Notes under the pieces: generated by a model
The model's database searches: none
Seen by the model: only the letters and a program-made list of their open reading frames with translations
What the model was told of the DNA's origin: nothing
Shown here: positions 42,664 through 51,377 of the stretch, in pieces
Position numbering within the stretch: position 1 is the stretch's first letter
Layout of the letters: each line of letters begins with the position of its first letter
Made by a program: the position numbers and the translations under genes
NCBI GenBank assembly: GCA_964457925.1
Contig: CAYWGH010000004.1
Location: 1-64,000, forward strand
DNA from: Coneutiohabitans sp964457925
GTDB taxonomy: Bacteria > Zhuqueibacterota > Zhuqueibacteria > Zhuqueibacterales > Zhuqueibacteraceae
DNA: 64,000 nt
Direction: 5' to 3'

Positions 42664-45363
42664 CTACTCCATACTGATTTTCGCAAACCCGATAAACAGG
42701 AGCGTGAAGACGGCAGTCAGCATCACGGGAGCAAAATCAGAGACGTAGTTCCGCTTGTGTGGGTGAAACCCTTTGAGCAGGAGCGAATTCGCCACGACCG
42801 ATACCGAACTGAATGCCATCGCAAGCCCCGCGAGTTCGGGGCGCAAGATAAAACCAAGACTCATGAATACGCGCGCGGCAATGGGGATACCAATGATGTT
42901 GTAGAAGAGCGCGAAGAAGAGATTCTGCTTGACCTTGCCCATAGTGGCGCGGCTCAAGCGGATGGCCGTGATCACGTCGCGGAGGTCATTTTTAATGATC
43001 ACGATCCCGCCTGACTCCATGGCCACGTCCGTGCCGCTGCCCATGGCAATGCCGACGTCCGCCTGCGCGAGCGCCGGAGCATCATTGATGCCGTCGCCTA
43101 CCATGGCGACTTTCATTCCCTTTTCTTGGAGCTTCTTCACCTCCTGCGCTTTGTCTTGCGGGAGCACTTCTGCGAGTACGTTCGCTATTCCCACCTGTTT
43201 CGCGATTGCATGGGCTGTGCGCTGGTTATCCCCCGTGATCATGTATACTGCAATCCCTAACTTCTGCAAGCTCTGCACGGCTTCAAGAGATGTTTCTTTC
43301 AAGGTGTCGGCAACAGCGATGATCCCAAGGATTTTTTCTCGTGTTCCGAGTATCATCGCGGTCTTGCCTGCTCCTTCCAAACGTTCAAGTTTGCGCTCCA
43401 TTTTTGTCGCCTCATGACCGATCTGCTGCATGAGTTTGCGGTTGCCAAAGAAATACTCGACTCCGGCAATAGTGCCTGACACACCATGGCCAGGTATTGC
43501 CTTGAAATTCTGTACTTCTTGCAAATGAGCGTTCTCTTCCTTGGCATACGCATAAATGCTTTCGGCGAGTGAGTGCTCGGAGGATTGCTCCAGACTTCCC
43601 GCGAGCCCCAAAATTTCATCTTCGTCAACTTCGCTCACTGATACCACGTCGGTTACTTCGGGTTTGCCCTTCGTTAACGTCCCTGTTTTGTCGAATACGA
43701 CGGCATTCACTTTTGAAGTCATTTCAAGAGGCTCCCCTCCTTTGATCAGAATGCCATGCTCCGCTCCTTTGCCGGTTCCCACCATGACTGCCGTGGGAGT
43801 ACCGAGGCCAAGCGCGCACGGGCACGCGATCACAATCACCGATACAAACGCGAGGAGCGCGAACGTGAGTGATTCGCCAAGCAACAGCCACACGCCTAAA
43901 GTAACCAATGCGATCGCAATCACTGCCGGCACGAACCAGGAAGAGATGCGGTCGGCGTGAGCTTGAATGGGGGCTTTTGATCCCTGTGCGTCTTCGATCA
44001 AACGAATGATCTGGGCAAGCGCGGTTTCAGCCCCCACCTTCGTGGCCTTGAATTCAAAACTCCCGGTTTTATTGATGGTCGCGCCAATGACGGTATCTCC
44101 TTCTTTTTTCTCTACTGGTATACTCTCGCCCGTGAGCATGGACTCATCCACGCTTGAGAGTCCTTTGGTAACTATGCCGTCCACAGGAATCTTCTCTCCA
44201 GGCCGCACCATGACCGTATCGCCTGCCGTAACTTCTTCAACCGCCACGTCAACAAACTGGTTATTCCGCAGTACCCGCGCGGTCTTTGCCTGAAGTCCCA
44301 TGAGCCGCTTGATGGCATCCGAAGTTTTGCCTTTTGCTCTCGCTTCCAGCCACTTACCCATCAACACAAAGGTAATCAGAAATACGCCGATTTCGAAATA
44401 CAAATCGGGTATCTTGGCACCCATGGGAGCAAAGGCTGATCCAGTTGTGAGGTAATACTTCACGAACTCATAAAGGCTGTAAAAGAACGCGGTACTCGTG
44501 CCGATAGCAATGAGTGAGTCCATGTTAAAGGTTCTCATCTTGAGCGAAGACCACATTCCCTTATAGAACCCCGCACCAAGGATGAATTGAGCGGGGATTG
44601 CGAGCACGAGGGAGATTGCGCCCATCATCGGAAGTACTGTTTCTCGGAATGGAAGGCCGGCAAAGAAATCAAGGAGCATGAAATAGAGGAGCGGCGCGCT
44701 CAAGATCGCTCCGACTGTGAACTTGCGGCGGTAGGCGAGGATTTCTTGTTGCCGCTTCCTGCGCTCAAACGCATGGTCTTTCTGGTCCACGATTTCTGCC
44801 CGGTACCCCGCATCTTTCACTGCCGCCTTAATCCGCTCTTCGTTGACTACCGCAGAATCGAACACAACACGGGCTTTTTCCGCGCCAGAATTCACATTTG
44901 CTTCTTTTACGCCAGGGAGCTTCCGGAGTTTACGCTCAATGAGTGCCGCGCAGGAAGCACAGTGCATGCCGTAAATGTTGAAATTGGCGCGAACGTCTCC
45001 CTGACGCGTTGCCACCGACGGCGGAGGTGCCGCAGGTGGTGATGCAGGAGATACGCCGTTCGATCCTGCGGGATGATAGATACTTGCCGCTTCAAGGAAC
45101 GAACTCATCGGCCGGAGTGATTTTTGTAAAAACGCCGCCAGCTCTTCAGCCTCGCGCTTTCCTTCGGGAAATTCGATCACGCCGTGTTTGTCCACCTCGA
45201 TCTTGCCTTGAAAGAGTGGGGGTTTGCCGTCATTCGATTGGATCGTGCCTTCTGCCCTAATCTCACTCGTGATTTTCAACTTAAACAGATTTTCCGTTGA
45301 CGGGCGCAATTCCATTGAGGGAGCTTCTTTTTCTTTTAACGCGGTTAAAAATGGTTCTGTCAT
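42664..45363 (-). CDS. copA: Copper-translocating P1B-1 ATPase CopA
   Basis: 899 residues. An N-terminal domain (about 1-90) of unknown type, a Pro/Ser linker, an HMA domain with GMHCASC (about 130), then the ATPase core. Motifs: ion site ACPCALGLGTP (CPC), DKTGTLTKGK, TGES, SEH dipeptide region (SSEHSLAES), GDGINDAPALAQ and two C-terminal helices. It expels Cu(I) from the cytoplasm. Start ATG 45363, not the upstream in-frame one. Follows the HMA chaperone gene by 13 bp and shares its class 2 operator. Confidence 0.95.
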   Translation of the reverse strand: MTEPFLTALKEKEAPSMELRPSTENLFKLKITSEIRAEGTIQSNDGKPPLFQGKIEVDKHGVIEFPEGKREAEELAAFLQKSLRPMSSFLEAASIYHPAGSNGVSPASPPAAPPPSVATRQGDVRANFNIYGMHCASCAALIERKLRKLPGVKEANVNSGAEKARVVFDSAVVNEERIKAAVKDAGYRAEIVDQKDHAFERRKRQQEILAYRRKFTVGAILSAPLLYFMLLDFFAGLPFRETVLPMMGAISLVLAIPAQFILGAGFYKGMWSSLKMRTFNMDSLIAIGTSTAFFYSLYEFVKYYLTTGSAFAPMGAKIPDLYFEIGVFLITFVLMGKWLEARAKGKTSDAIKRLMGLQAKTARVLRNNQFVDVAVEEVTAGDTVMVRPGEKIPVDGIVTKGLSSVDESMLTGESIPVEKKEGDTVIGATINKTGSFEFKATKVGAETALAQIIRLIEDAQGSKAPIQAHADRISSWFVPAVIAIALVTLGVWLLLGESLTFALLAFVSVIVIACPCALGLGTPTAVMVGTGKGAEHGILIKGGEPLEMTSKVNAVVFDKTGTLTKGKPEVTDVVSVSEVDEDEILGLAGSLEQSSEHSLAESIYAYAKEENAHLQEVQNFKAIPGHGVSGTIAGVEYFFGNRKLMQQIGHEATKMERKLERLEGAGKTAMILGTREKILGIIAVADTLKETSLEAVQSLQKLGIAVYMITGDNQRTAHAIAKQVGIANVLAEVLPQDKAQEVKKLQEKGMKVAMVGDGINDAPALAQADVGIAMGSGTDVAMESGGIVIIKNDLRDVITAIRLSRATMGKVKQNLFFALFYNIIGIPIAARVFMSLGFILRPELAGLAMAFSSVSVVANSLLLKGFHPHKRNYVSDFAPVMLTAVFTLLFIGFAKISME

Positions 45364-45376
45364 AGAACTCAGGTGA

Positions 45377-45589
45377 TCAACGCGGCAATTCAAACGTATA
45401 CGGCCCCGAAGCTTCGACCTCTTGCTTAAACTTCGACCAGTTTACTGATTCGTCATGTTCAATGATAGTTTTGCCGCTTGTATAGTCCACGGTGGCGGAT
45501 GCGATGCCGGGGATTTCCGAAGCAATATCCTCAATGAGCGATTTACAGGCGGCGCAGTGAGTGCCTTTGATGGTGAGCGTAGTCTTCAT
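45377..45589 (-). CDS. copZ: Copper chaperone CopZ (HMA domain)
   Basis: 70 residues, a complete ferredoxin-like HMA fold with GTHCAACKSLIEDIA and SATVDYTSGKTIIEHD; Cys-x-x-Cys binds Cu(I) and hands it to CopA encoded immediately downstream. Transcribed from the promoter at 45619-45668 with an operator just before its start. Confidence 0.92.
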   Translation of the reverse strand: MKTTLTIKGTHCAACKSLIEDIASEIPGIASATVDYTSGKTIIEHDESVNWSKFKQEVEASGPYTFELPR

Positions 45590-45618
45590 AGTTGAGAAGT
45601 TATTAACAATTTATCATA

Positions 45619-45668
45619 ATAGGGTATATCCCTATTGGATATAGTAGCGGAATGCAAAAATATGTCAA
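45619..45668 (-). promoter_or_regulatory. Metal-responsive promoter with CsoR operator class 2
   Basis: - strand TTGACA (45663-45668), 16-bp spacer, TACTAT (45641-45646), five bases, operator ATAGGGTATATCCCTAT (45619-45635). Drives copZ-copA. Same geometry as at 37.5 and 42.6 kb. Confidence 0.85.
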
Positions 45669-45683
45669 GACCGACCTGACTTT

Positions 45684-47486
45684 TTAATCGGTGACCGTTA
45701 ATTGCGCCATGCGGCTACCCATGCTGCAGGTGAGGGCAACCGTGCCGGCGCGGGTAGGAGTGAAGCGGGTGGTGTTGAGTCCAACCTTCATGGGAATCGT
45801 GACGTTATACTCCGGGATCACCCACACCGACATGCAGCCGCCGAGCGGAACCTTGGTGTCAATTGCCAAATCAACGGGAACGCCTTTTTTAACGGTAAAC
45901 GCATTCGGATACACACCGCGCTCGTTCGAGACCTCGATGGAGACCTTCTGTGCCTCAATACAGTTCATGATTTCAGGGTTGCAGTCGGTTGAACCTTGCG
46001 GGATTGCTCCAGTTCCCTTTTGCTCTTTAAGGCCAAGTTGCTTATCCGCCGCAGTTTCACCAGTTGCGGAGGGTGAGTTGGCAGCAACCACCGTAAACGC
46101 CGCCCCTCTGGTGGTCATCCCCATGGTACAGCTGAAAGAAATGGTGCCAATCTCTTCTGGAGTAAACGTAATTGTCTTTATTCCCTGCGGTGGCAAATAC
46201 TCGGTGATCCCCAGTTTCGGCGCAGTGATGACTTGCGCACAGCCTTGAGCACGGCTGCCATCAATCCGCCACTCCACGGGAATACCTTGCACCACGGTGA
46301 AGCGGTGCGGCGTGTAGCTCAACCCTACCACCTTCATATTGACGACCTGTTTGCCGTCAACGATCTGAACGTTCGGGTCTTCGGCGGCTTGCGCTTGAAT
46401 GTTACCCTCCCCCGACGAGGAGAATATCCCCGCCAGATTGATGTCGCTACCGGTCAACGCGAGGCCGTTGTTGATGTTGAAAAGCCCCAGCATGATGACG
46501 AGCGCGCCGGAAAACTTGAGAAAGTAGCGCTTGAATGAACCTTTGGCGAAACTGGAGATGGCGCTCAAGGACATGAGTGCCGGCAGCGTACCCAAGGAAA
46601 AGGTGAACATGATGAGAGCGCCGGTGAGTGCGTCCCCTTTCGAGAGTACGTAGAGCTGGAGCGCTTGCGTGAACCCGCAGGGCAGGAAGAATGTGAGCGC
46701 TCCCAGCCCGAATGGCGCTGCCTTGCTGTCTTTTTCAGAAAGGTCGTGAATTTTATGAGCCAGAAACTTGGGCATTTTCGGAGTAAATCGTTTCATCCAG
46801 GGGAAAAGATGGAGTAGCTGGAATCCCAAAATCAGCATGATGAGGCTCGCAATGATCGTCATCATGCCGCTCGCTCTTGGTGAGAGTGTGAACACTGATC
46901 CAAGTGCGCCGACAGCTGCTCCCAATATGGTATACCCCGCGATTCTCCCGATGTTGAAGTACAGCGTGGGCCTAAACTTTTGAGCGCCCGTGAGCTCCGG
47001 ATGACGCTCGTTGTATTTTGCCGCGACCGAAAGGAGCAGCCCGCCGGTAACGGCAATGCAAGTAGACATCGCCGCCACAAGACCGATCAAGAATACGACG
47101 CCGAGACTCATGTTGTCCGAAACACCTAAACTCTTCGGCAGGAAATCTAGGATTTTCAGGATTTGATACCCTGCCATGAGGATCAGAAAGACTGCGCCGA
47201 TCTCAAGATAATCGCGCTTTGTGTTGCGATGGGTAGTGTCGTTGACGGGAATGTGACGGTCGTGCCACGAGGAGACTTTGTAGCCGTCCGATTCAACTGC
47301 GCGGTTGAGTTCTGCGAGATTGGGATCGCAGGAACAAAATACTTCTGCTTTGCCGTTCGCATGGTTCACCTCTACCTTTTCCACACCTTGAACCTTTTTG
47401 AACTTCCGCTCGATCAAAACTTCGCATGCAGCGCAATGCATCCCGTGAATTTTGAGTTTTATTTTTTTAAGTGGTTGTTGATCCAT
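45684..47486 (-). CDS. HMA-SafE (urease accessory UreH-like)-cupredoxin fusion
   Basis: 600 residues. An N-terminal HMA domain with GMHCAAC (about 12-70), a six-helix SafE/UreH-like DsbD-type membrane domain (about 95-335; TFFLPCGFTQALQLYVLSKGD), then two extracytoplasmic cupredoxin-like domains (about 365-460 and 500-598) with FTVVQGIPVEWRIDGSRAQGC, SFSCTMGM and CSMGSRMAQLTV. The fusion links a cytoplasmic Cu(I) donor, a membrane conduit and blue-copper-like binding domains in one chain. Likely copper transfer across the membrane. It has no assigned name. Confidence 0.88.
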   Translation of the reverse strand: MDQQPLKKIKLKIHGMHCAACEVLIERKFKKVQGVEKVEVNHANGKAEVFCSCDPNLAELNRAVESDGYKVSSWHDRHIPVNDTTHRNTKRDYLEIGAVFLILMAGYQILKILDFLPKSLGVSDNMSLGVVFLIGLVAAMSTCIAVTGGLLLSVAAKYNERHPELTGAQKFRPTLYFNIGRIAGYTILGAAVGALGSVFTLSPRASGMMTIIASLIMLILGFQLLHLFPWMKRFTPKMPKFLAHKIHDLSEKDSKAAPFGLGALTFFLPCGFTQALQLYVLSKGDALTGALIMFTFSLGTLPALMSLSAISSFAKGSFKRYFLKFSGALVIMLGLFNINNGLALTGSDINLAGIFSSSGEGNIQAQAAEDPNVQIVDGKQVVNMKVVGLSYTPHRFTVVQGIPVEWRIDGSRAQGCAQVITAPKLGITEYLPPQGIKTITFTPEEIGTISFSCTMGMTTRGAAFTVVAANSPSATGETAADKQLGLKEQKGTGAIPQGSTDCNPEIMNCIEAQKVSIEVSNERGVYPNAFTVKKGVPVDLAIDTKVPLGGCMSVWVIPEYNVTIPMKVGLNTTRFTPTRAGTVALTCSMGSRMAQLTVTD

Positions 47487-47592
47487 AAGAAAAAAATAGC
47501 GTTTTACCAAACACAAAAACACCTGCGAGTTATATTTGCCCTGCTTTTCTCAGTTAACTCAAGAAAAGAGTCAAAGTTTGTACTCGCCCGTG

Positions 47593-48030
47593 TTACACAA
47601 TAGTTGCTTCGTAAATTTTCGGATGGAGAATGCCTTGGGAAAAAAGGCGATGGAAAATGTTAAACAAGGCAGGGAGTCCGCGTTCACGTTTAAGCCGCCG
47701 AAGGACTGATGCGATTACCGTACTCCCCTGAGACATGAATCGGCTGAGGAAGTACCAAGACACCAACGTAAGCAACGCCACGAATGCCAAACTCATAAAC
47801 TTTTGCGGTATTCCCGTCACCGCTTGCTGCCACTTGGCAATGTGCTCTCCCACTTGCATGGGACAAATCACTTCCGTCTGGCTCATGAATGGGCAATTCG
47901 ACATCATCCCATGCTCATCCGTGGTCATGGAAAGGGAGAGGCCGAAGAGTGCGAGAAAACTGAAAGAGACTATAATCGCGAGACCTATGAGCGTCTTTGT
48001 GTAATTGGTATATCGTTTGATTTCCCACAT
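47593..48030 (-). CDS. Two-TM small protein, member 2 of recurring Cys-loop family
   Basis: 145 residues from ATG 48030. First helix TLIGLAIIVSFSFLALFGLSL, extracytoplasmic loop DEHGMMSNCPFMSQTEVICPMQ with His/Met/Cys, second helix FMSLAFVALLTLVSWYFL, and a cytoplasmic basic tail ending FSQGILHPKIYEATIV. The tail motif (FxxGI[LI]xP[KR]x[YF]) is shared with proteins at 54231 and 59973. Cys/Met/His loop suggests copper binding outside the membrane. It stands alone between the SafE fusion and the RND pump. Confidence 0.65.
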   Translation of the reverse strand: MWEIKRYTNYTKTLIGLAIIVSFSFLALFGLSLSMTTDEHGMMSNCPFMSQTEVICPMQVGEHIAKWQQAVTGIPQKFMSLAFVALLTLVSWYFLSRFMSQGSTVIASVLRRLKRERGLPALFNIFHRLFSQGILHPKIYEATIV

Positions 48031-48112
48031 ACCTGTATACAAGTATAGCATAACCCGGTTATTTGCCCAGGGCAATTACTTCATGTGCTTTCGTTGTTAT
48101 GCTTTTCGATTT

Positions 48113-48146
48113 ACTCCGTTAGAAAGCCCCGCCTTTCTAACGGAGT
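48113..48146. terminator. Strong stem-loop after RND gene
   Basis: ACTCCGTTAGAAAG (48113-48126) pairs with CTTTCTAACGGAGT (48133-48146) over 14 bp with a six-base loop. It follows the RND gene and copA-tail remnant on the - strand; a long T-run is missing, so termination may be factor-assisted. Confidence 0.7.
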
Positions 48147-48284
48147 TTACTCTATGCTGATTTTCGCAAACACGACGAAGAGAATCACGAATACAGTATT
48201 GAGGTGCGCTTCAAAGTCAGAAAATCCTGGACGATCAAAGAAGCATTTAAGTGTTTTTGGTTTAAAACCCACTCGTATCAGCAT
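48147..48284 (-). pseudogene. Orphan C-terminal tail of a CopA-type ATPase
   Basis: A 45-residue frame overlapping the end of the RND gene. It reads GFKPKTLKCFF, then SDFEAHLNTVFVILFVVFAKISIE-stop. The last part parallels the end of copA at 42664 (SDFAPVMLTAVFTLLFIGFAKISME). It lacks all the rest of an ATPase. It is probably the scar of a deleted or recombined copA copy next to the RND pump. Confidence 0.55.
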
Positions 48285-51200
48285 CCGACTGCATGGCCGA
48301 CTTATGTCCGAATCTGTAAAAAACTGCCGGTGTCAAAAATAGCGAGATGACGGTCGAAGATACGAGGCCACCGAATATGACCACTGCCAAGGGGTTGAGC
48401 AATTCCTTGCCCGGCTCGCCACCGGCAAGCATAAGAGGAATTAACGCTAAAGAAGTAACCAACGAGGTCATCAGAACCGGAACGACTCTGTCCAGAGTTG
48501 CATGCAATATAGTTTCCGGCGTGAATGGCATCTGCTCTTTTCTCACAAGCTGGAGGCACCGGCCAAGCAACATGATGCCGTTTCTGGAAACTATGCCAGC
48601 AAGAGAAATGAACCCGACCAAGTGAGCGAGGTTAATGACGCCACCAGTAAGCCATACTCCAACAATGCCACCGATGAATACCGTCGGAATATTCAACATG
48701 ATTTGCAAGACAAGAGGAGTGGATTTGAAGGCTTTATAGAGAATGCCGAAGATCAAGAGTAATCCTAAGCCAAACAAGATCGTTAATCTTCTGCTATTCT
48801 CTTTTTGACTTTTATATGTACCTTCGTAAGAGATTGCTTGTCCAGTAGGCAATTTTTTTGAACGCATCACTGTTCTTACATTTTCAACCGTTCCGACAAT
48901 ATCTGAGCCTTGATAATTGGCGCTTACCACAAGAATACGTTTACCGCCTTCGTGGCTAAAACGGTTCCGGCCTGCGTCGAGCCTGATGTCAGCCGCGCCC
49001 CCCAAAGATTCAGCGCCAATAAAAGGGAGAGATAGGTCACGAAGCGCGTCTGAATTGCCGCGAGAAGCCAGATCATAACGAGCCACCACGTCGATGCGAG
49101 CAGGACCCTGTTGGACCTGGCCAATTCTTGCGCCCAGTAGTCCTTCCTCAAGTTCTTCGGCGACCGCGCCGCTCGACACGCCATATTCAGCCAGCCTGTT
49201 GCGATCCGGGTAAATTCGGAACTCTGGCACCATCACCTCTCTTTGAACTTGCGGATTTTTAACGCCCGGTTGCTTGGCAAGCTCGCCTTGCACTTGCTCT
49301 GCCGTCTGTCTCAACGCAACGAGATCATCACCAAAAATCTTGATGACGATCGGGGCGCGCACGCCGGAGAGCAGTTCTTCTACCCGGTGAGTAATGGGTT
49401 GCCCTAAGCTATAATCTGCTCCCGGGAAGGTATCCAATACTTTTTGAAGCTCTTTAAAGAGTTTTTCCGATTCCCCTTCCAAACCAGGTTCAAAGACCAC
49501 TTGGATCTCGCTGGTATTTGCACCGCTATCATGCGGGTCTGCGCCTGCTCGTCCTGTTATGTGGCTAACCCGTCTCACCCCTTCAACACCATGCAGCGCA
49601 TCTTCGACTTTGGAAGCAAATGTATTGGAAGTATTCAAATCTGTCCCAACCGGTAGGATAACAGATATTGTTGCCGATCCTTCATTGAAGGGCGGAATGC
49701 CTTCTTTGCCGGCCATCACATACATCGCACCGGCTACAACTAAAGTCGCTATCGTCCCAAATAAAACGATTTTCACGTTGTGAATGCTCCAAAGAATCAT
49801 TGGAGCGATCTTGCGTTTGATAGCTTTTACTAATCGCGTTTCTTCCTCATGGCCTTTACTTGATCCTTTCGCCAATAGATACGATGACAAGACTGGGGTG
49901 ACGCTAAGCGAAACCGCCAGGGACGCAATGAGCGATATGAGATACGCGGCTCCTAATGACGCAAGCAATCGTCCTTCCGCACCGGGAATAAAGAAGATTG
50001 GGATAAAGACGACCGCCACCAAGATCGTTGCATACACAATCGAGTTACGCACCTCACTGGACGCCTTAAATACCACTTCTATGAGCGAACCACCGGTCGA
50101 TCCTTTCTGTCGCCATTCTCTCAATCTTTTTGAAACATTTTCTACGTCAACGATTGCGTCATCAACAAGCTCACCAATAGCAACAGCGAGCCCTCCGAGG
50201 GTCATCACATTAACCGAAAGATCGAAGAATCTGAATACAATCACCGTTACAAGAATGCTCAATGGTATTGCGGTGAGGGTGATAAATGTGATCCTGACGT
50301 TCATCAAAAACAAAATGAGAATGATGATCACGAGAATTGTCCCATCACGCAACGCTTCCAAGACGTTGCTTAATCCGGCATGAATAAACCACTCCTGCCG
50401 AAATAGGTCATTTTTTAATTCAACGCCTTGCGGCAAGCTGGAATTGAGAGATTCGAGCGCATTATCTACGGCTTCAGTTACCTTTAAGGTTTCTGCTTCC
50501 GGTTGTTTGGCGACTCGGAGAATGACTCCGGCTTTGCCGTCAATTGTTGCGCTTCCACGCACAGGGCTTGCCCCTTCTTGCACAACAGCAACGTCGGCCA
50601 ACCTAATAGGCCTACCCTCAAAAGTACCGATTGCGATTTCTTGTAAATCAGCAATTTCAGCGGGAGCAACAAGTACTCGCAAAGGGTATTCCTTGCCACC
50701 TTGCACGAGCAAACCGCCGCTTTTATTATTGAGAGCGGTGCTAATATTTTCCGTAATGTCATCGATATGAAGACCATATCGTCGCATCTGTTCGGCATTG
50801 GTATTGATTTGCCATTCTCGGACATCACCACCCAGCACGATGACATCCGAAACCCCCGGCACGCGCAATAGCGCTGGTCGGATTGTCCAGTCGGCCAAGG
50901 TTCGTAATTGCATTCCATCTGTTTTCCCATCGGTTGATGTCAGGCCTGCCCACATGATCTCACCCATGATTGAACCGACCGGTCCAAGCACGGGCTTTAC
51001 GCCCTCCGGAAGTTCGAGACGAGAAATGCGTTCTTGGATGATTTGCCGATTCCGGAAAATATCACTACCCCAACCGAATTCAGCGTTTACGATCGCGAGC
51101 CCAAACGATGCGGTGCCGCGAACACGCTCCACTCCGGGAGCGCCCGAAACCGCCGATTCAAGAGGCGTAAGGACAAGACGCTCTACTTCCTCTGGTGCAA

Positions 51201-51366
51201 GTCCTTCTGCTTCCGCAAAAACAGCCACAGTCGGCTTGTTGATGTCAGGCAAGACGTCCACTTTCATGGTCGACAAGCTCCATGCGCCCACTATCGACAC
51301 GAATCCGGCAATCGCAAGAACTGCGGCTCTATTTCTTAGAGACCATTGAATAATTTTATTGAACAT
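48262..51366 (-). CDS. Heavy-metal/multidrug RND efflux permease (CzcA-like)
   Basis: 1034 residues with the RND topology: helix 1, first large loop, TM4 motif AIGELVDDAIVDVENVSKRLRE near residue 400, second loop and C-terminal helices. The first loop has PDINKPTVAVFAEAEGLAPEEVERLVLTPLE in part, and GRAGADPHDSGANTSEI in the second. It is a HME-type efflux pump with an adaptor gene upstream. It differs strongly from CusA at 932. No outer-membrane factor is encoded nearby. Metal specificity unknown. Confidence 0.92.
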   Translation of the reverse strand: MFNKIIQWSLRNRAAVLAIAGFVSIVGAWSLSTMKVDVLPDINKPTVAVFAEAEGLAPEEVERLVLTPLESAVSGAPGVERVRGTASFGLAIVNAEFGWGSDIFRNRQIIQERISRLELPEGVKPVLGPVGSIMGEIMWAGLTSTDGKTDGMQLRTLADWTIRPALLRVPGVSDVIVLGGDVREWQINTNAEQMRRYGLHIDDITENISTALNNKSGGLLVQGGKEYPLRVLVAPAEIADLQEIAIGTFEGRPIRLADVAVVQEGASPVRGSATIDGKAGVILRVAKQPEAETLKVTEAVDNALESLNSSLPQGVELKNDLFRQEWFIHAGLSNVLEALRDGTILVIIILILFLMNVRITFITLTAIPLSILVTVIVFRFFDLSVNVMTLGGLAVAIGELVDDAIVDVENVSKRLREWRQKGSTGGSLIEVVFKASSEVRNSIVYATILVAVVFIPIFFIPGAEGRLLASLGAAYLISLIASLAVSLSVTPVLSSYLLAKGSSKGHEEETRLVKAIKRKIAPMILWSIHNVKIVLFGTIATLVVAGAMYVMAGKEGIPPFNEGSATISVILPVGTDLNTSNTFASKVEDALHGVEGVRRVSHITGRAGADPHDSGANTSEIQVVFEPGLEGESEKLFKELQKVLDTFPGADYSLGQPITHRVEELLSGVRAPIVIKIFGDDLVALRQTAEQVQGELAKQPGVKNPQVQREVMVPEFRIYPDRNRLAEYGVSSGAVAEELEEGLLGARIGQVQQGPARIDVVARYDLASRGNSDALRDLSLPFIGAESLGGAADIRLDAGRNRFSHEGGKRILVVSANYQGSDIVGTVENVRTVMRSKKLPTGQAISYEGTYKSQKENSRRLTILFGLGLLLIFGILYKAFKSTPLVLQIMLNIPTVFIGGIVGVWLTGGVINLAHLVGFISLAGIVSRNGIMLLGRCLQLVRKEQMPFTPETILHATLDRVVPVLMTSLVTSLALIPLMLAGGEPGKELLNPLAVVIFGGLVSSTVISLFLTPAVFYRFGHKSAMQSDADTSGF

Positions 51367-51377
51367 ATAGGTATGTC

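Noticed and set aside
48085..48342. + strand frame of 85 codons after the RND gene
   Set aside because: Antisense to the copA-tail remnant and hairpin; no family pattern.
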